Positions 50,191 through 62,880 of a stretch of 64,000 bases of DNA are shown piece by piece. Origin of the DNA: Strigops habroptila (lineage: Eukaryota; Chordata; Aves; Psittaciformes; Psittacidae); NCBI RefSeq assembly GCF_004027225.2, contig NC_044289.2:992001-1056000 (forward strand). The letters run 5' to 3'. Each line of letters begins with the position of its first letter. The stretch's first letter is position 1. The notes beneath the pieces were generated by a model. It was not told the DNA's origin. It was given only the letters and a program-made list of their open reading frames with translations, and made no database searches. The position numbers were made by a program, and so were the translations under genes.

Positions 50191-51030
50191 GCTGGTTTGT
50201 TGTTTTTTTTTTTTTTTCCTTCTATAAATTCATACTTTAGGGAGAGTTAATTTACGATGCAAAGAATTTTTGAAGGTCATACTCAGTGCCATTAGCATTG
50301 TACAGAGCATCTTTGGGAACAGCTCTTTGTCTGTGCAGGTATTTCTGTGGCCCTGTGTTGCTCCAGATGCCATTTATCTACCAAAACAGTAGGCACCTTT
50401 CTGTCCACTGTGACTGGATTGTAGAGCTGAAGTTACTGTATATCAAAATACAAAGATAGCAGAGAGGAGCTATCGCTTTCTTCAATCCAGTCTTGCAGAT
50501 CTATAGAGAAGACCAACTAGATGTGGGTGCAGAAGGAGCTCCAGAAGGGCTGGATCTTTGAAGGAAATACTGCATTGATGGTTTAGTAGAAATATGATCT
50601 GCTGCTTGTTTTGTGTTTCATTCTGCAAAAGTCTAGTGAGAAGTTAGGTGACATGTTTCTGCATTTGCTCTAGAGGATGAGTTTTCTTGAGGACAGAGAC
50701 CCATGAGGTGGCTGATCTGTCCAGTAATGGGGAAAAATGGTTTGCTTCCACATTACACAGGAGTAGAAACTGTGCAAAAAAACCCACATAAGGGCTTGGA
50801 AAGGTTTCTCTCAGGATAATATCCCTTGTCCTGGGATTCCTGTAGAACTTGCAGTACTATGTAACTTCCCCTCCATGACCATTTCCTCCTATAAATTGCA
50901 CAGGGGAACAACCCAGAAATCTGTTTTATTTCACAGGAGAAAAGCTGTGGGGGAGAACACTGAGGTCAGTTCCAGTCCCCTACACTGTTGGCTATTACAG
51001 GTGACATGGTTAAACCAGAAAATTCCCAGA

Positions 51031-51119
51031 TTATCACGCATAATATATGTGTGATATATATATAATATATATTGTGATATACATATATAATTGCGTGATA
51101 ATAATTCCATTATTATCAC
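51031..51119. repeat. AT-rich nested palindromes
   Basis: A 10-base sequence TTATCACGCA (51031-51040) is repeated exactly in inverted form as TGCGTGATAA (51092-51101). Between them is an alternating TA/TG-rich core that continues the pairing imperfectly. Overlapping its right arm is a second perfect inverted repeat, GTGATAATAA - TTCCA - TTATTATCAC (51095-51119), with 10-base arms and a 5-base loop. The right arm can therefore pair with either of two partners. There is no target-site duplication or transposon end I recognise. Confidence 0.75.
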
Positions 51120-53052
51120 ACAATAAGTTGTGATGTTGACAACGGAAGGTGCCAAATACTTCCTCACACACTTGAAAGGTGATGTTAAAAGGAAAAAAAC
51201 CCAAGCTACAACTATGAGTCTGGAGTTACACTGTTTGAATAAGAAAGTGTGATATAAGACCAATTAGTTCCTTCTTTAAGTGTGCTCTGACTTCATTTCG
51301 TGCTGAGTGCAGGTTTTCTCCTCCTGTCAGGCACACACCGTTATGTGTGCTCCACACTGACAAATACCAGTTCTGCCACGTTTCATGGGAAACAGCACAC
51401 TAAGTTACTTGTCCTTGTAACTTTCCTGTAAATCATGTACAAACTTTGTATCAGTCACCATAAATAAATAGAGAAAGCTCTCAGACTGGAACTGTGTTCT
51501 TTGCAGAGGAGAGATGTTGCCCCACTGTATCCTACTTCTGCCCATGTCTCTTTACTTATACAACCTGTATTTATTTATGATTATGGCTGCCCACAAGAAT
51601 AGTCTGGTGCCATGCTTTGTATCGATTTACTCAGTCTTTTGGCTGGGAGAGTTGACTTATAAAACCTTCTTGTAGCACTTTACTGACTCCAACCATATCA
51701 GTCAGTGATTACATTTGCTGGTCAAAGATCCAGCACTACCAGGGTAAGGATGAAGAGAAATAGGGGAGATGGTTATTATGCTCTGTATTTACCTGGCGTA
51801 CAGATTGTTCTTATAAAATGTCAGTATACTTACTGTAGGCACTGGTTCACCAGTCTGAGGTTCCAATATGGTACGCTGAAGTACAGCAACTCCATATGAG
51901 GATCGCAGAGGCTCCCTTAGCAGATACATGTTTCAAACCGTCACCACATATTGACTGTGAGTAGAAAAGAACAGAGACAAGTAGTAACTGAAAGTCTACC
52001 CGATGGAGAAAGGTTGCCAGTAGCTCGCTGTGCATACTGCAAGTCATGTCCTCACAGCTAAGCCTGAGATTTCTAGATCTCACTGAATTTCAGAGCTCTT
52101 TATTTCATGGTGTCTACTTGCGTTGCATTCATCTGGTCCCCATTTCAGGTTCTTGTACCTGCTCACAGTTTAACTGCTCCATTCCTGCTTGAGGGCCCCA
52201 GGCGGGAGCTTGTGTTTGCTCCTCAGATCTACAGTTGCCACCCAGCATGGGGTTGTCTTCCATCGGTCCCATGGATATATTTGCAGGGTGGCAAGCGTTT
52301 GCCCCTGGTCTGAGATGACAGCTATGACCATCATCTGTTGCATGGGAATCTACTATGCTGGAACTTAAAAAACATAGATATGGGAAGATGGAGGCAGATA
52401 CGGGAATTGTTCCTTCAAAGTAAAGAAACACTGCTGTGACATCTTGTGTTGCTGTTTTCTGGCCTGTTAGACTTGTGTGAGGAAGCAGAAAGCTTGTCAT
52501 TCTGTGGAGCTGGTGGTTTGGTACACATCACCAACCACTTAGCCTCTTAAAATATGAAATGCTGCAAATGCTCCATCTGCAAAAGCCATAGCGCATATGA
52601 TTGGCAAGGCTGTTCTGAGAGGTTGAATGGAGCCAGATGAGGGTAACCTGAGATCCTCACTATAAGCCTCTTGATTCAGAACCACATTTGATCGATGTTT
52701 ACACTCGATGTGTGGTACAAATAGGTTTGAGGGGAATGCCATAACTCTGTTTAGATTGTGCTGTTCAGCTGTTGGCATTAGGTTGTGTGGTTGAGACTTA
52801 CAGTCGTCTTGCATCAGCTGTACTGCCTTTAAATTAGCTGAAGGAGAATTCTAAGGAGAGTTTCTCTGACACTGTTCTGTTTTAAATGATATGCTCAAAA
52901 TGTTAAATGTTCTTGACTATTCCTGTTTGACATGAAAACGACACAAGGTGCCAATGTGACACTTCACAGTCAGTTGATAGTGGGAGAAGAATCCCACCTC
53001 AGCTTGTCATTTTGTTGGTGTGGGAGCAATTGTGTCTTGTAGTCTGAGTAGC

Positions 53053-53071
53053 TTTATTTTATTTTATTTTA
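53053..53071. repeat. Short TTTTA microsatellite
   Basis: About four units of a TTTTA-type pentamer. Ordinary short simple repeat. Confidence 0.8.
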
Positions 53072-56000
53072 GAAACAAAAGTAAAATACCTACAGGATAA
53101 CTTCAGTGTTGCAGAAACAAACAGCAACAAAAAATACCAGTAACACAGAAACTGAAGCAGCAGTTGTTTCTTAGTGCTGGTAGGTAGTTGGGCAATATCT
53201 AGAAAACAAGCTATTAGAGCTTCTTGCCTTTGTGAACTACAGCCTTCTGCCTCAGGAACGCCTGTATTCCCAAATGCTTTTCTGTCTGTTATAACAAATA
53301 ATGTGGGCATATGATTCGAGCCTTGAGACTTGAAGGATGCAAGCATGTACCAGAAATGAGGCATGTGTATGGGTTTTGCTGAGTAAGGGTGCCCTAGTCA
53401 GGTATTTAAATTTTAAATGCACTGGGGCCTTAACTCATAAAGTAGGCAAATTCCAACCTAGACAGCAGTGAGAGGAATAAACATTAAAGCTCAAAACAAA
53501 CTGTTATCAAAGTAGCTCTTCAGACTATGTATAATTGCACTTTCAGATGGGGAGAGCATCTTTAAAATCTTTTCACAGTAGCTAAGAGCTTGTACATAAG
53601 CTTTCATGAGAGGCATTACAGATGTCTGCGGATATTATATAAACAGTAGCCTGTTTGCAACAGTTTATAAACTTAAATATTTTATAAGAAAATCCTGAAC
53701 ATTTAACTTGCCTTGTGTTTTTTCTATACCAATAAAAACACCATTTTTATCAAGAGATGCTGGAAAACCTGACTAATAATGTGACACTTGGTTATAAACT
53801 AGGAGGAAAGTTCACTGGTCTAGAATTAATAAGGTGTGTAATCTGTACAAGAATTTCTACACTACAGGGGGAAGCAGCTCTCTTTGCTTGCTTTTGTGTA
53901 AAGATGCATGCAGTTCATGAGAATGTTCTCTGATCTGTCTTTATGTCTCTGTAGCTAAAGAGGTTTCAGTTGTTTCCAGCTGGAAATTGCTTGGAAAATG
54001 AAGACACGTGTGTGAATATGTGTAACAGCAGGAGAAATGTTGCAGCTCTCCATGATTTGTAAACCTGGAAGATTTGTAGGTAAGGTCTTTTATTCTTGGT
54101 TTTCCCCAGAACACAGCAACCCATCTATGGTTTAATTTCATTTGCAAGGCCGAGTGAGTATTTTTCCACTCCCAAATTTGCATAACAGTTGGTCACTTAG
54201 AAGAATGAACAACATCTGAGATTTCCATTTTGAATTATTTAGGAATCTGCCTTTACTCAGTGTACAAGGATGTCCTGAAATGACCTGCCTGCACTAGGTG
54301 TGAAAGAATTATCTTCTCATCCCCTAAAAGGAGACCACAACATTAACTGCAGGATTCTGAGTTACAGGATATTTGTACCTCTTAATTCTCGAGGAATCAT
54401 GGAACTGGTTTTGCTTAATGAAAGATCATGTGTATTGAAGGGGAAATTCCTTTCAGATCTGCACAGACTTCAGGTTAAAGGTTTGTACTGGCCAAAAGTG
54501 GTGACTAGGGTAAGCTGAAAATGGTGGCCAAGAAAATGCATGCTCTGGGATAACTGATGTGGTTGATGTGGCCAGATCTCACGTGTGTCAAGATTAATTC
54601 CTTGGTGGCTTACAGCTCTTTCCTCTCTACACTAGCATAAACAGTTTAAAAAATAAGGTTAGCATTTGTGCCATCTACAGAGCAAATAGTGCCAGCCCGA
54701 GCTATGCAACTTGTGTGTGTGTGGTTGTGCTTTTCCTATAGCTTGAACAGGGACATGGATTCCTTAAAGCACAGAAATGTCAGAAAATCTATCCCCACAC
54801 TTGTGCCTACAGCTTTAAGTGTTTTGCAATTAGTTCTTTCCTATGATTGTATTTCTGTATTTCTATTTTGAATCATTCAGGAAGCCATCCAGTCTGCTTT
54901 GTTCAATGAGTGTATCAGGCCACCTCTAAGTCATGAGGCTACAAAGGGTGAGAGAGAGTTCTTTCCCCCCACCAATTCTTTTTATCTATTTATGTTTTAG
55001 CAAGGTTTACTACTTCCAGTTAGCAAGTTGGAAGCTGAGACGCTAAATGGCTTGGCCAAGGTCATACAGGAAATTTAGGATGGAGCACCAAACATACGAT
55101 TGCTACTGCCCAAACTGCTGGACATCCTTCTTAATTTCCAGTCTTTTCTGGCACTGCTACCAACTTTCCTCAACCACGTTTTACCTCTTTCCCCCTGCTT
55201 TGTAAATAAAGTGAACCTTGCGAGGTAACGTACCAAAACAATCAATAGGTACATAGTAATTTCCTCGTCCAGTTTCACTTCTCTTTCATTTCACAACTTG
55301 TCCACCAACAACTTTATTCCTTGCTTGGAGCACTTTACTGAATCATTTCTATGCAAAAGTATCTGTTAGCACTTCGCTAAGCCTCAGAGTGAACATCTTT
55401 GATCCACCCATTTCAAGATTAGATGGATGACAGAACCCAAACTCCAGATCCAAAAACATCCATGTTTTGGAGGTATATTCAAAGCCTAAGTGTGGATTTG
55501 GCTCTCAACACAGTTACTTTGAACTGGCTTCAGATCTAAATACTGTGTCCTGTAACATCTCTGTTTCTAGTACAAAATCTTGTGTTCCTATCTCTGTGAG
55601 AGCTCTTGGCCTTGATGAGTGCCTCAGTACACTTTGTGTGGGAAATGGCACCTACTGATCCTCACAAGCTTCATACAGATGGTGTTCATGTGCAGTGGGG
55701 TTTTTTAATGATTGGTTATTTATTACTTACCTGGAGGCCTAGAGAATTTGGCATTTTGACAGAAGTAAGTGTGCAAGAAATCCCGGCGTTGCGTGCTGTT
55801 CTCATTGTGCTCTCCCCTCCCTCTTGCCTGTTTTTCCATGTGGGATGTGCAAATGCTTTCCACTTCCTAGAAATCAAATCACCACTCCTCCCTATTTTTC
55901 TCTTGTCCCCATATGATGAGAACATTGTATGTTTGAGGTTTTTTTTCCCCATGGATAGGAAAGCCAGGGCGAGCTTGGTGCTGTGGTCTTTTGCACTAAC

Positions 56001-56902
56001 AGCACTTCAGTGGCAATTCACTCTTTCCAGGGAATTATTCTAGATTTATTCACCACAAAGCATCCAACCATAACAACTCAGTAATTTTAAGGCCTAAGGA
56101 AAAAATGTAACAAGATGTTCAGAAATTTTGGTCTGGGATAATTGGGAGTTGTTTATATCCTTGTGCTGCTGATTATGTTGTCATATACCACCATTACTGG
56201 TGTCCTCAGGAACAGGATTATCATTGCTTGGAAACAAAGCCTTCATTTTAACCACTTAAATGCTGGTTAACGTAGCTAATAAACGGGAGGAAAACCACTC
56301 CCCTGCTGTTACTGGATCTATCAGATGCTCAAAAGTCACAGTGATGAGGGTTGAATAAACAGAGAGATGGATAAATGAAACATACTCACTGAAACGATGA
56401 GGGCACTGCAGTTTTTCTTTAGAATATTTAGGGTGGTCCTCCCCACTGCACAGCCAAATACAGCTCTTACTCTTCCTGGGTTTGAAAATAACTTTGTGTG
56501 CATTCAGATCATACCAAGCTTTCCAAGCTCTATCTTCCTTGGGTTTTATGCCCTCTAATTATTTGTGTGTGAATCTGGATTTCACATCTCTGGCTCGCTG
56601 AAATTCCAGGACTACTCATGAAGTCTGATGGATGCTGCCTGTAATGGAAATGTGTTGTAGAAGAGACGGGGCTTGACAGTACTGCTTCTCCTCAGGATCC
56701 CTGTGACAGCTGGAATTGTACCCTGCTATCCCACTGGAAAGGATTTTACTGAACGGGCTGGAGCTAAATGCTTTTTACACTACTTAGTTAAAAAGAAGTG
56801 TACCTATAAATTACATTTACACTTGTAAGACTTTTTTAGCTTTCCAGAGTGGCATAGAGAAGCTTTCCTGTGAGTTTTGGGGGTTTTGTTGATTTGTTTT
56901 CT

Positions 56903-56919
56903 TGTGTGTGTGTGTGTGT
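56903..56919. repeat. Short TG microsatellite
   Basis: About eight TG units. Short dinucleotide repeats of this kind are common in vertebrate DNA. Confidence 0.85.
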
Positions 56920-57966
56920 TTTGTTGTTGTTGGTAGTTTTTTAAAGGCCCCGTCAATAATATGAATAATAAGTTCTGATGTTTTGCATTTATTTCCATCC
57001 TCTCTGAGGTTTTCAGCAGTACTTTCTCTGTGATTTCATGGGAACTGGGTCCTGGAAGCAGTAAGTTAGATGTCCTTTGTCAAGAGGAAGCATTGTCTGC
57101 ACCCAGAATTATCGTAACTTTTAATTTAAAGTGCATCTTGATTTTTTTGGGGGGGGAAAAAACCTCAGTAACTGTAGAGAGGAAAACAAGCCATTTCCTC
57201 AGCTTGAACCTGCATAAATTAGTGGTAAAGTGTTGATCTCTAAACTCGAAGTTTCTGAACCATAAAATCTGTTTATTTCACCCTATAAACGAACATTTCA
57301 ACTTCTATGGCTATTTAAGTTTAAAAGCTGTTAGAGAAGTGGGTGGGGAGAGAAGAAGCTTGAATCAGTAATTCAAGCTTGCAATACAATCTTCATCTAC
57401 TGCATAGCTTGCATAGAAATCCCCTTCAATGTGGATTTTCTGTGCTTGTAGCAGTCCCACCATACAGGAAATATACAGTATATATTTCCAACATTATCCA
57501 TAATTGTAGTAAAGCTTATAAAGCAACCCATTCCTCATGTATTCCTGATGATCTGCAATAACTGGATATTTTTAAGTATGCATTTAAAAAAGGAAAAACA
57601 TAACAAGAGCTGGCAGAAATTAGCATCTGCAGTGGCTCTACAAAGGGAGTTTGGGGGAAGGTCTTTATTAACATGCTTTTACTGTAGGAACAGCAACAAT
57701 GTTGACGGAAAACTTACGTACCTGTGTTTTCTTTATATCTGAATTCCAGGGATTTTTATGTTTTCCTGTGCTGTTGATTGCGCTGGGACTAATACCAAGA
57801 CAATCGAGTACCTCCTTGGGTGGGCAGAACAAAAGTCACAGCACCCTCAGGAGAGAGACAGCGTGTGATGAGGAGGGACGGCTTCGTGCGGGAGACAGGG
57901 CAGAGATGGAGGAAACCTGGGTCCTGCTGCAGCACCCTTCCCGCTACCCTGAAGAAAGCAGAGAGG

Positions 57967-57994
57967 GTGCTGCTTCAAATGTGCTGCTTCAAAT
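57967..57994. repeat. Perfect 14-base tandem duplication
   Basis: The unit 'gtgctgcttcaaat' occurs twice in a row with no mismatch (57967-57980 and 57981-57994). Identity suggests a recent slippage duplication or an assembly artefact. No coding context is established. Confidence 0.9.
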
Positions 57995-60900
57995 GTGAGT
58001 GCTTGTCCTTTGTCCCAGGGTGGCGCACAGGGATGGAGGCTTCTTGCACAGGCTGTGATGCTCATTCACACACACACATGCAGCCGTTTGCAACCAGAAG
58101 CCCTGCTACAGCAGTCACCTTTGGTGAAGGGGAAGAGAGATCTAGATTCTCTCTCTGCAAAATGGGTAGAAAATTGTCAACACTTTGACATGCTGTGCTT
58201 CACTTGAGCTGTGCAGGCCCTTTCTGTACTAACGATCCCTGAACTTGCAGTACCTTGCTAAAAATAGTTCAAAGCGTAGCCGTGAGTTCCCTGGACTGTT
58301 CTCCTACCAGTTTTGTATTATTCGACTCACCATTCCTTTGAAAGTATTCATCCTTCCCCTCGTAAAACTTAAATCAGCTCATTCCTTGGTCCAAGAGTTG
58401 ACATCATTATGATGTTACATCCTATGTAATGGTGTGAGACCTGGAAAAGCATTCACAGCAAAACCACGCGGTGAATTGGATTTGCAGTGCCCCAGCCCTT
58501 GCCTGCACTCTGATCTCCCTGCCACCCTCTGCATTTACTTGTACTTCTAAAACCTGTGTGGTTCCTGGAAATACCCCATGGTAACACACACTGCTGAGGA
58601 GCTATCAAGGGTCTTTTAAAATGTTCCCATTTTTCTTTCCATGACCCCATTTGTTTTACAATGTTTGTGAGAGCAAAAGTGATTGTTTTACCAAATTAGG
58701 CTGTTTTCTTGCCAGGAACAGTGGCTGGGATCTTGTTGACAGATTTGGAAAAGATTATTCTTTCAGTACCTTTTGAATGAATGTTTTAAGGATGTCTGCC
58801 ATGTACTGTTTCCAAACTCAGACCACGTTTAACTGTTTATATATTATTCGGCGACAGGGACAAATTAGCACCTTTCATTTTCCTATCAAAATTAACACAT
58901 CCCAGGTAGATGTTTCAAGAGCTACAGATCTCTTATTTAGAAATTAATGTAAGAAACTACTTAAATATGTTGAACCCCAAGTCTAGGCCCAAATAAAGTT
59001 TGGGAGTTTTGTTATTGTTTTCAGAGGCCTCAGAATTTTACCCATTTTGCTTACACTTCTGTTCTCTCATGTGTCTTTTATATAATAATCTTTTCTTTTT
59101 GATGGAAAGCTCTCTTCACAGTCTGCTCTGAAACCCATGTCTCATCCCTCTGGTCGAGGGCTTCTGCATGGGCATGAGAGGGGGGTTTTTATTTGGGTCC
59201 CCCCCCTCACCCCATTGTTTCATGCATAACTTGGCCTCTGCGTTGGCTTGTTCTTCCATCTTCCTCTGAGGCATCTGGAATTGGCCACAGCTAGAAATGG
59301 GCTAATGGTCAGGGTGCACAGATGCTTCTGGTGGTAGTTAGAAGCTCCTGAAGCTCAAGGCTGGTCTGTATTGCCCCTGGTCACATTAGCAGGGATTGCT
59401 GCAATTTGCTTTATTGCTGTGCCTCTCTCTAGTGAAGGACACAGCTTTCTCCCAAGGCGCTGATGGTGTTCAAGGCTTTTGGTCTTTTGTACTAAAAGTC
59501 TGAAGTTTGTTCTGAAGTCTGAGGTATTGGAGGTTCCTGGATGACTTGGTTTAGGTGGCTGTTGGAGTTGAAGTTCTGAGTTTAGCATGATGATTGCTGG
59601 GATGGCAGGGGTGAGATGATCCAGGCAGTGCATCTAGCCGTATGTTGCCATGGTGTTAGGGGATGCAATGCTGTATAGGGCCATTTTTGCTGTCACATAA
59701 AATGACTCTTTCAATCATTTGTGCTCATTGTAGCTGCTATGCAATGTAAGTATGTGAAGATTCATATTCTTTCGACCAGTTTTGTTCCGTGCAGATCTAT
59801 TGCATTAACAGAAGAGAGACTAGGAATCTAAGTCAATATGTCTGTGTATTTCACTTTTCTGTCTGAGAATATTAAGGCCAGATTCTCATTTACACTAAGC
59901 CCACTTGCAATATTCTGGCAACATAAAGATGCCTTAGCAGGAATGTAAATTGAAGCCTCTTTATACTTTTAATAGTGTTTGTAGTTTCACTTGGCTGCAG
60001 TACAGGAATGACACATGTCTATACAAATGGCATTTGCCATCCTGTTGATGGCTGCTGATATTCTCTGTGCCTCTACCCCCTAACTAACTAAACCATGAGT
60101 CTGCTGCAGTCCCACCTTTCCAATCCCCTTAAAATGCGCTGCTTTCTTGAAACATCTAAACCAGGATTTAGGATTAAAGAGATTTTTCTGTCCTCCCTTC
60201 ACCACGTGATCTCCCTTTATGGGTCTCTACTAAATGCCCAGTTCTGCAATGCACAGACAGATTATTCTTGTCATGTATGTTGCTTAAATTGAGGAGGAAG
60301 GTTCTTCATCTCAGCATGTTTGTACCATACAGAGCACCCTCTTCGTTTTTTGTATGAAGAAAAAGAAAATGTCTTGGGAGAAAACCTTTATTGCGGGGTC
60401 TTGGAGCAAGGAACTCACGTATTTTACACTAAATCCTTGCAGCTTTTACATCTTCAGGTCCATTTTCATTTCTTACCAATTAAGATCTTGTGTACCAGTG
60501 CTTCGTCTTTCAAATGGGAAGTATTGCCCTAGATAATCTTACAGGGACACAGCAAAAATGAAGAACGTTCAAAAGCCCAGCAGTTGAAACAGCGGAGTGA
60601 GGAACCTGAGGGACAAGGCTTGTAGAGGGGCCACATATGAACTATAGAGACTTAGGAAAAAATGTCATATCAGCATCTACCTAATATATTTCAGAGAAAA
60701 TACTGCTTTAGTAATGCCTGAAAGAATGTTATAAGCATTTTGTTAGGCCTGTGGTTGTATTCTGATGGTAAGGTCGTGTGCTTTCCCACATGTTCAACAG
60801 TGCAGGGCTCAGAAAAGCCATGAAAAAAAAGGCTTCAAAAAGAACCCCAAATGAGTTTTTGTTTAGTTGTTTGGCTTGGGGGGAGGGGGTTAATAATTTT

Positions 60901-61799
60901 TAGTAAGTGATGACTTCAAAGTGCACAGCCTTAGACTGCCATAGAAACAAATGCAATGCTATTTTCCCTCATGGAAATCTGGAGCTCTCCAGTGGTTAAG
61001 TCCCTCATTCCTTCGTTTTCAGGGTCATAAGAGCTTGGTCCAAAACCTGTTTGTGGTTTAAGACTGACTGTTAGCAAGAGTATCAGTCGCTATTGATTTT
61101 AAGTAGAGGTATTACACATGGGGAGAATACAAGGAGAAGAAATGTCTCTAGCAAACTAAAATGGCAGGTTTTAGAGCTGCTAAGAAGACTGAGAGCTTAA
61201 AATAACTTACGTATTAAGAAAGCTTAAGGATCTCAGTGCAGGTGAAATGGCATAAGTCTTAAGAAATGCAAATATTTATAGGATTCTGTAATACAGTAAA
61301 TGCATTCATAAAAACTAAGAGATGAATAGCCTCCCCATGTGTAATAAAGAATGTGACAGCACTCTGCAGATCTTCAGAGGGTGTAACATGTAGTGCAACA
61401 GCATTTCTGCAGAAAGCTCTTATCTCCTTTATGCTCTTAAGTCCTCCCTATATTCTTCCCATAGATGGTGCAAGTCTTCACCGCAACACTTTCTATCCAG
61501 AGCAGCTGTTCACTACATTCCTGCTTCCAAAACTCATTTGAGAGACTATTTTTCTGCATTTCTAGATTAAATATTCTTCCTGTGTCGATGGGTGACTCTG
61601 GAGGGATTGTCAGAGTGACTGATGAGATAAAGCCACCCTTTTTTTTGGGAGCAGCTTACATGAGGAGCATTGTACAGCCGAACGGGGCTGTTAGGATTCA
61701 GTCCGGTGCTGTCACCGAAGCTCAGCTGTCAGAGGCTGTTTACTCATCACACTGCATTGCTGTTTGCTGAAGGATAAAATATCCCACCCCCAAACAAAC

Positions 61800-62345
61800 C
61801 CGTAACTCAAGGAGGAAGGCTGATGCTCCGCTGCGTACGGCCGCCCTCTGCGCGGAACCGGGGAGCCGCTCGCTAAGAGAGGCTTCTCCCGAGCGCTCAC
61901 TAGCTGCCTGCTCGCCGCGCTGGCAGTGCCCGCGCTGCCGGGCCGGAGCCGCTGACAGGGGATGATGGAGTGCGTGCCGGCGCTGTACGCGGCCGCGGGT
62001 CACTGCCTCGCAACGTGAGAACAACCCGGCCCGAGCGCTAATGGCTTTCAGGTGTGCAGGCCGGGGCCTGTCAGGGCAGTCAAGGAATTAGCGCTTGGCA
62101 CAAGGCACAGAGCCTCCCGGCTGCCAAGTTAAACACAAATGGGGCCTCGTGTAAATAAACAAGGGCAGAGTGAGCTTTTACTCGCACTAGATTGTGTGTC
62201 GGGCTCGTACGCACGCATCGGGACCATCGCCTGCACGCGCAGGCGGCAGCTCCCTCCGAGGGCAGCGGGGATGTGACAGCAGTGAAGGGGCAGCTCCGCA
62301 GCACCGCTGCTCATTGACAGGCAGCGGGGACCCGGCTCCTGCCCT
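61800..62345 (+). promoter_or_regulatory. CpG island, candidate promoter
   Basis: This is the only CpG island in the window. I count roughly 32 CpGs in the 240 bases from 61801 to 62040, against very few elsewhere, and further CpGs continue to about 62340. In birds such islands usually mark promoters of widely expressed or developmental genes. Just upstream, a TATA-like 'gataaaata' (61773-61781) and a CACCC box (61785-61789) sit about 20-30 bases before the island. A forkhead-type 'gtaaataaaca' lies at 62151-62161. The + strand is favoured because the short frame at 61962 runs into a splice donor; transcription from the other strand cannot be excluded. No gene name is assigned. Confidence 0.6.
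61962..62014 (+). CDS. Candidate first coding exon (partial, unidentified gene)
   Basis: Within the CpG island two in-frame ATGs stand at 61962 and 61965. The second has a good initiation context (A at -3, G at +4). The frame reads M-M-E-C-V-P-A-L-Y-A-A-A-G-H-C-L-A and then meets 'aac' + 'gtgaga', a plausible donor with GT at 62015-62016, leaving two bases of a split codon. Without splicing the frame stops at 62016-62018 after 18 codons, so the alternatives are a first exon or a short upstream ORF. I do not recognise the peptide and no downstream exon can be linked within the window. The composition fits a short alternative N-terminus, as used by many genes with several promoters, but that is inference. 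Confidence 0.28.
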
Positions 62346-62639
62346 GCTGGAGGCTGTTCAATCCGCTGCAGCACTGCTCTGTTCCTCGCTCCCTGTCCCA
62401 CACAGATAGACAAGAGCTCACCCTGTGGGATGCTGCCTTCCTTACCTTGGAAACGCTCCTTCTGATCTCGCAGGGCAGGTCCCCTTCCAGCCCAGCACCC
62501 CAACTGTTACACACCCAGCCCTCTCCCCTGCACATCAAGATTAAATTGCTGCTTTGGCCTGGATTATGTTTTCCAGGCCAATATATTATGCCACCTCCGC
62601 ACTCCTTTCCCTGCCCCATCTGGCTTCCATCCTACCCCC

Positions 62640-62880
62640 ATAAAGATTATTAATATAGCCTGTTTCCAAACGATTTATTAGCAGGGGCCAAACTGGTGCC
62701 ATTTCCCATTTTAGTAGAGCACTGAAAATAATCCTGAGGAGTGTGCCCAGCTATAAAAATGTACTTACACTGTCATATTTGCAGTTTCAAACATGCACCA
62801 CTTGATAGTCTCAAAAGTGCTGTTTAATTGGGTTTTATGGGTTCTAATTAATTATACCATGTAAAAAAATTACTTGTCCC
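62640..62880. promoter_or_regulatory. Candidate conserved enhancer downstream of the CpG island
   Basis: About 240 bases, free of repeats and CpG, contain dense AT cores (TATTAATATA, GATTTATTAG, TTTAATTGGG, TCTAATTAATTATA) alternating with GC-richer words such as 'caaactggtgcc'. A TATA-like 'ctataaaaat' lies at 62752-62761. There is no sizeable open frame. The texture is characteristic of conserved non-coding elements next to developmental promoters. Cross-species alignment is needed to confirm; from the sequence alone this is a composition-based guess. Confidence 0.3.

Larger units (their letters stand above)
49301..61799. other. Non-coding stretch, no gene supported
   Basis: About 12.5 kb without a recognisable gene, CR1 copy or CpG island. 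It contains homopolymer tracts (49895-49937, 50203-50217), an AT-rich palindrome (51031-51119), a short TTTTA run (53053-53071), a short TG run (56903-56919) and a 14-base tandem duplication (57967-57994). The open frames (the longest is 145 codons) have no recognised domain. Confidence 0.55.

Noticed and set aside
51031-51119. The palindromic repeats as a CRISPR array or transposon ends.
   Set aside because: There are no regularly spaced identical repeats, no target-site duplication and no transposase; the genome is that of a vertebrate.
61740-62024. A 94-codon minus-strand open frame across the CpG island.
   Set aside because: GC-rich islands have few stops on either strand. The frame is arginine/alanine-rich with no domain, and no minus-strand splice or promoter signal was seen.
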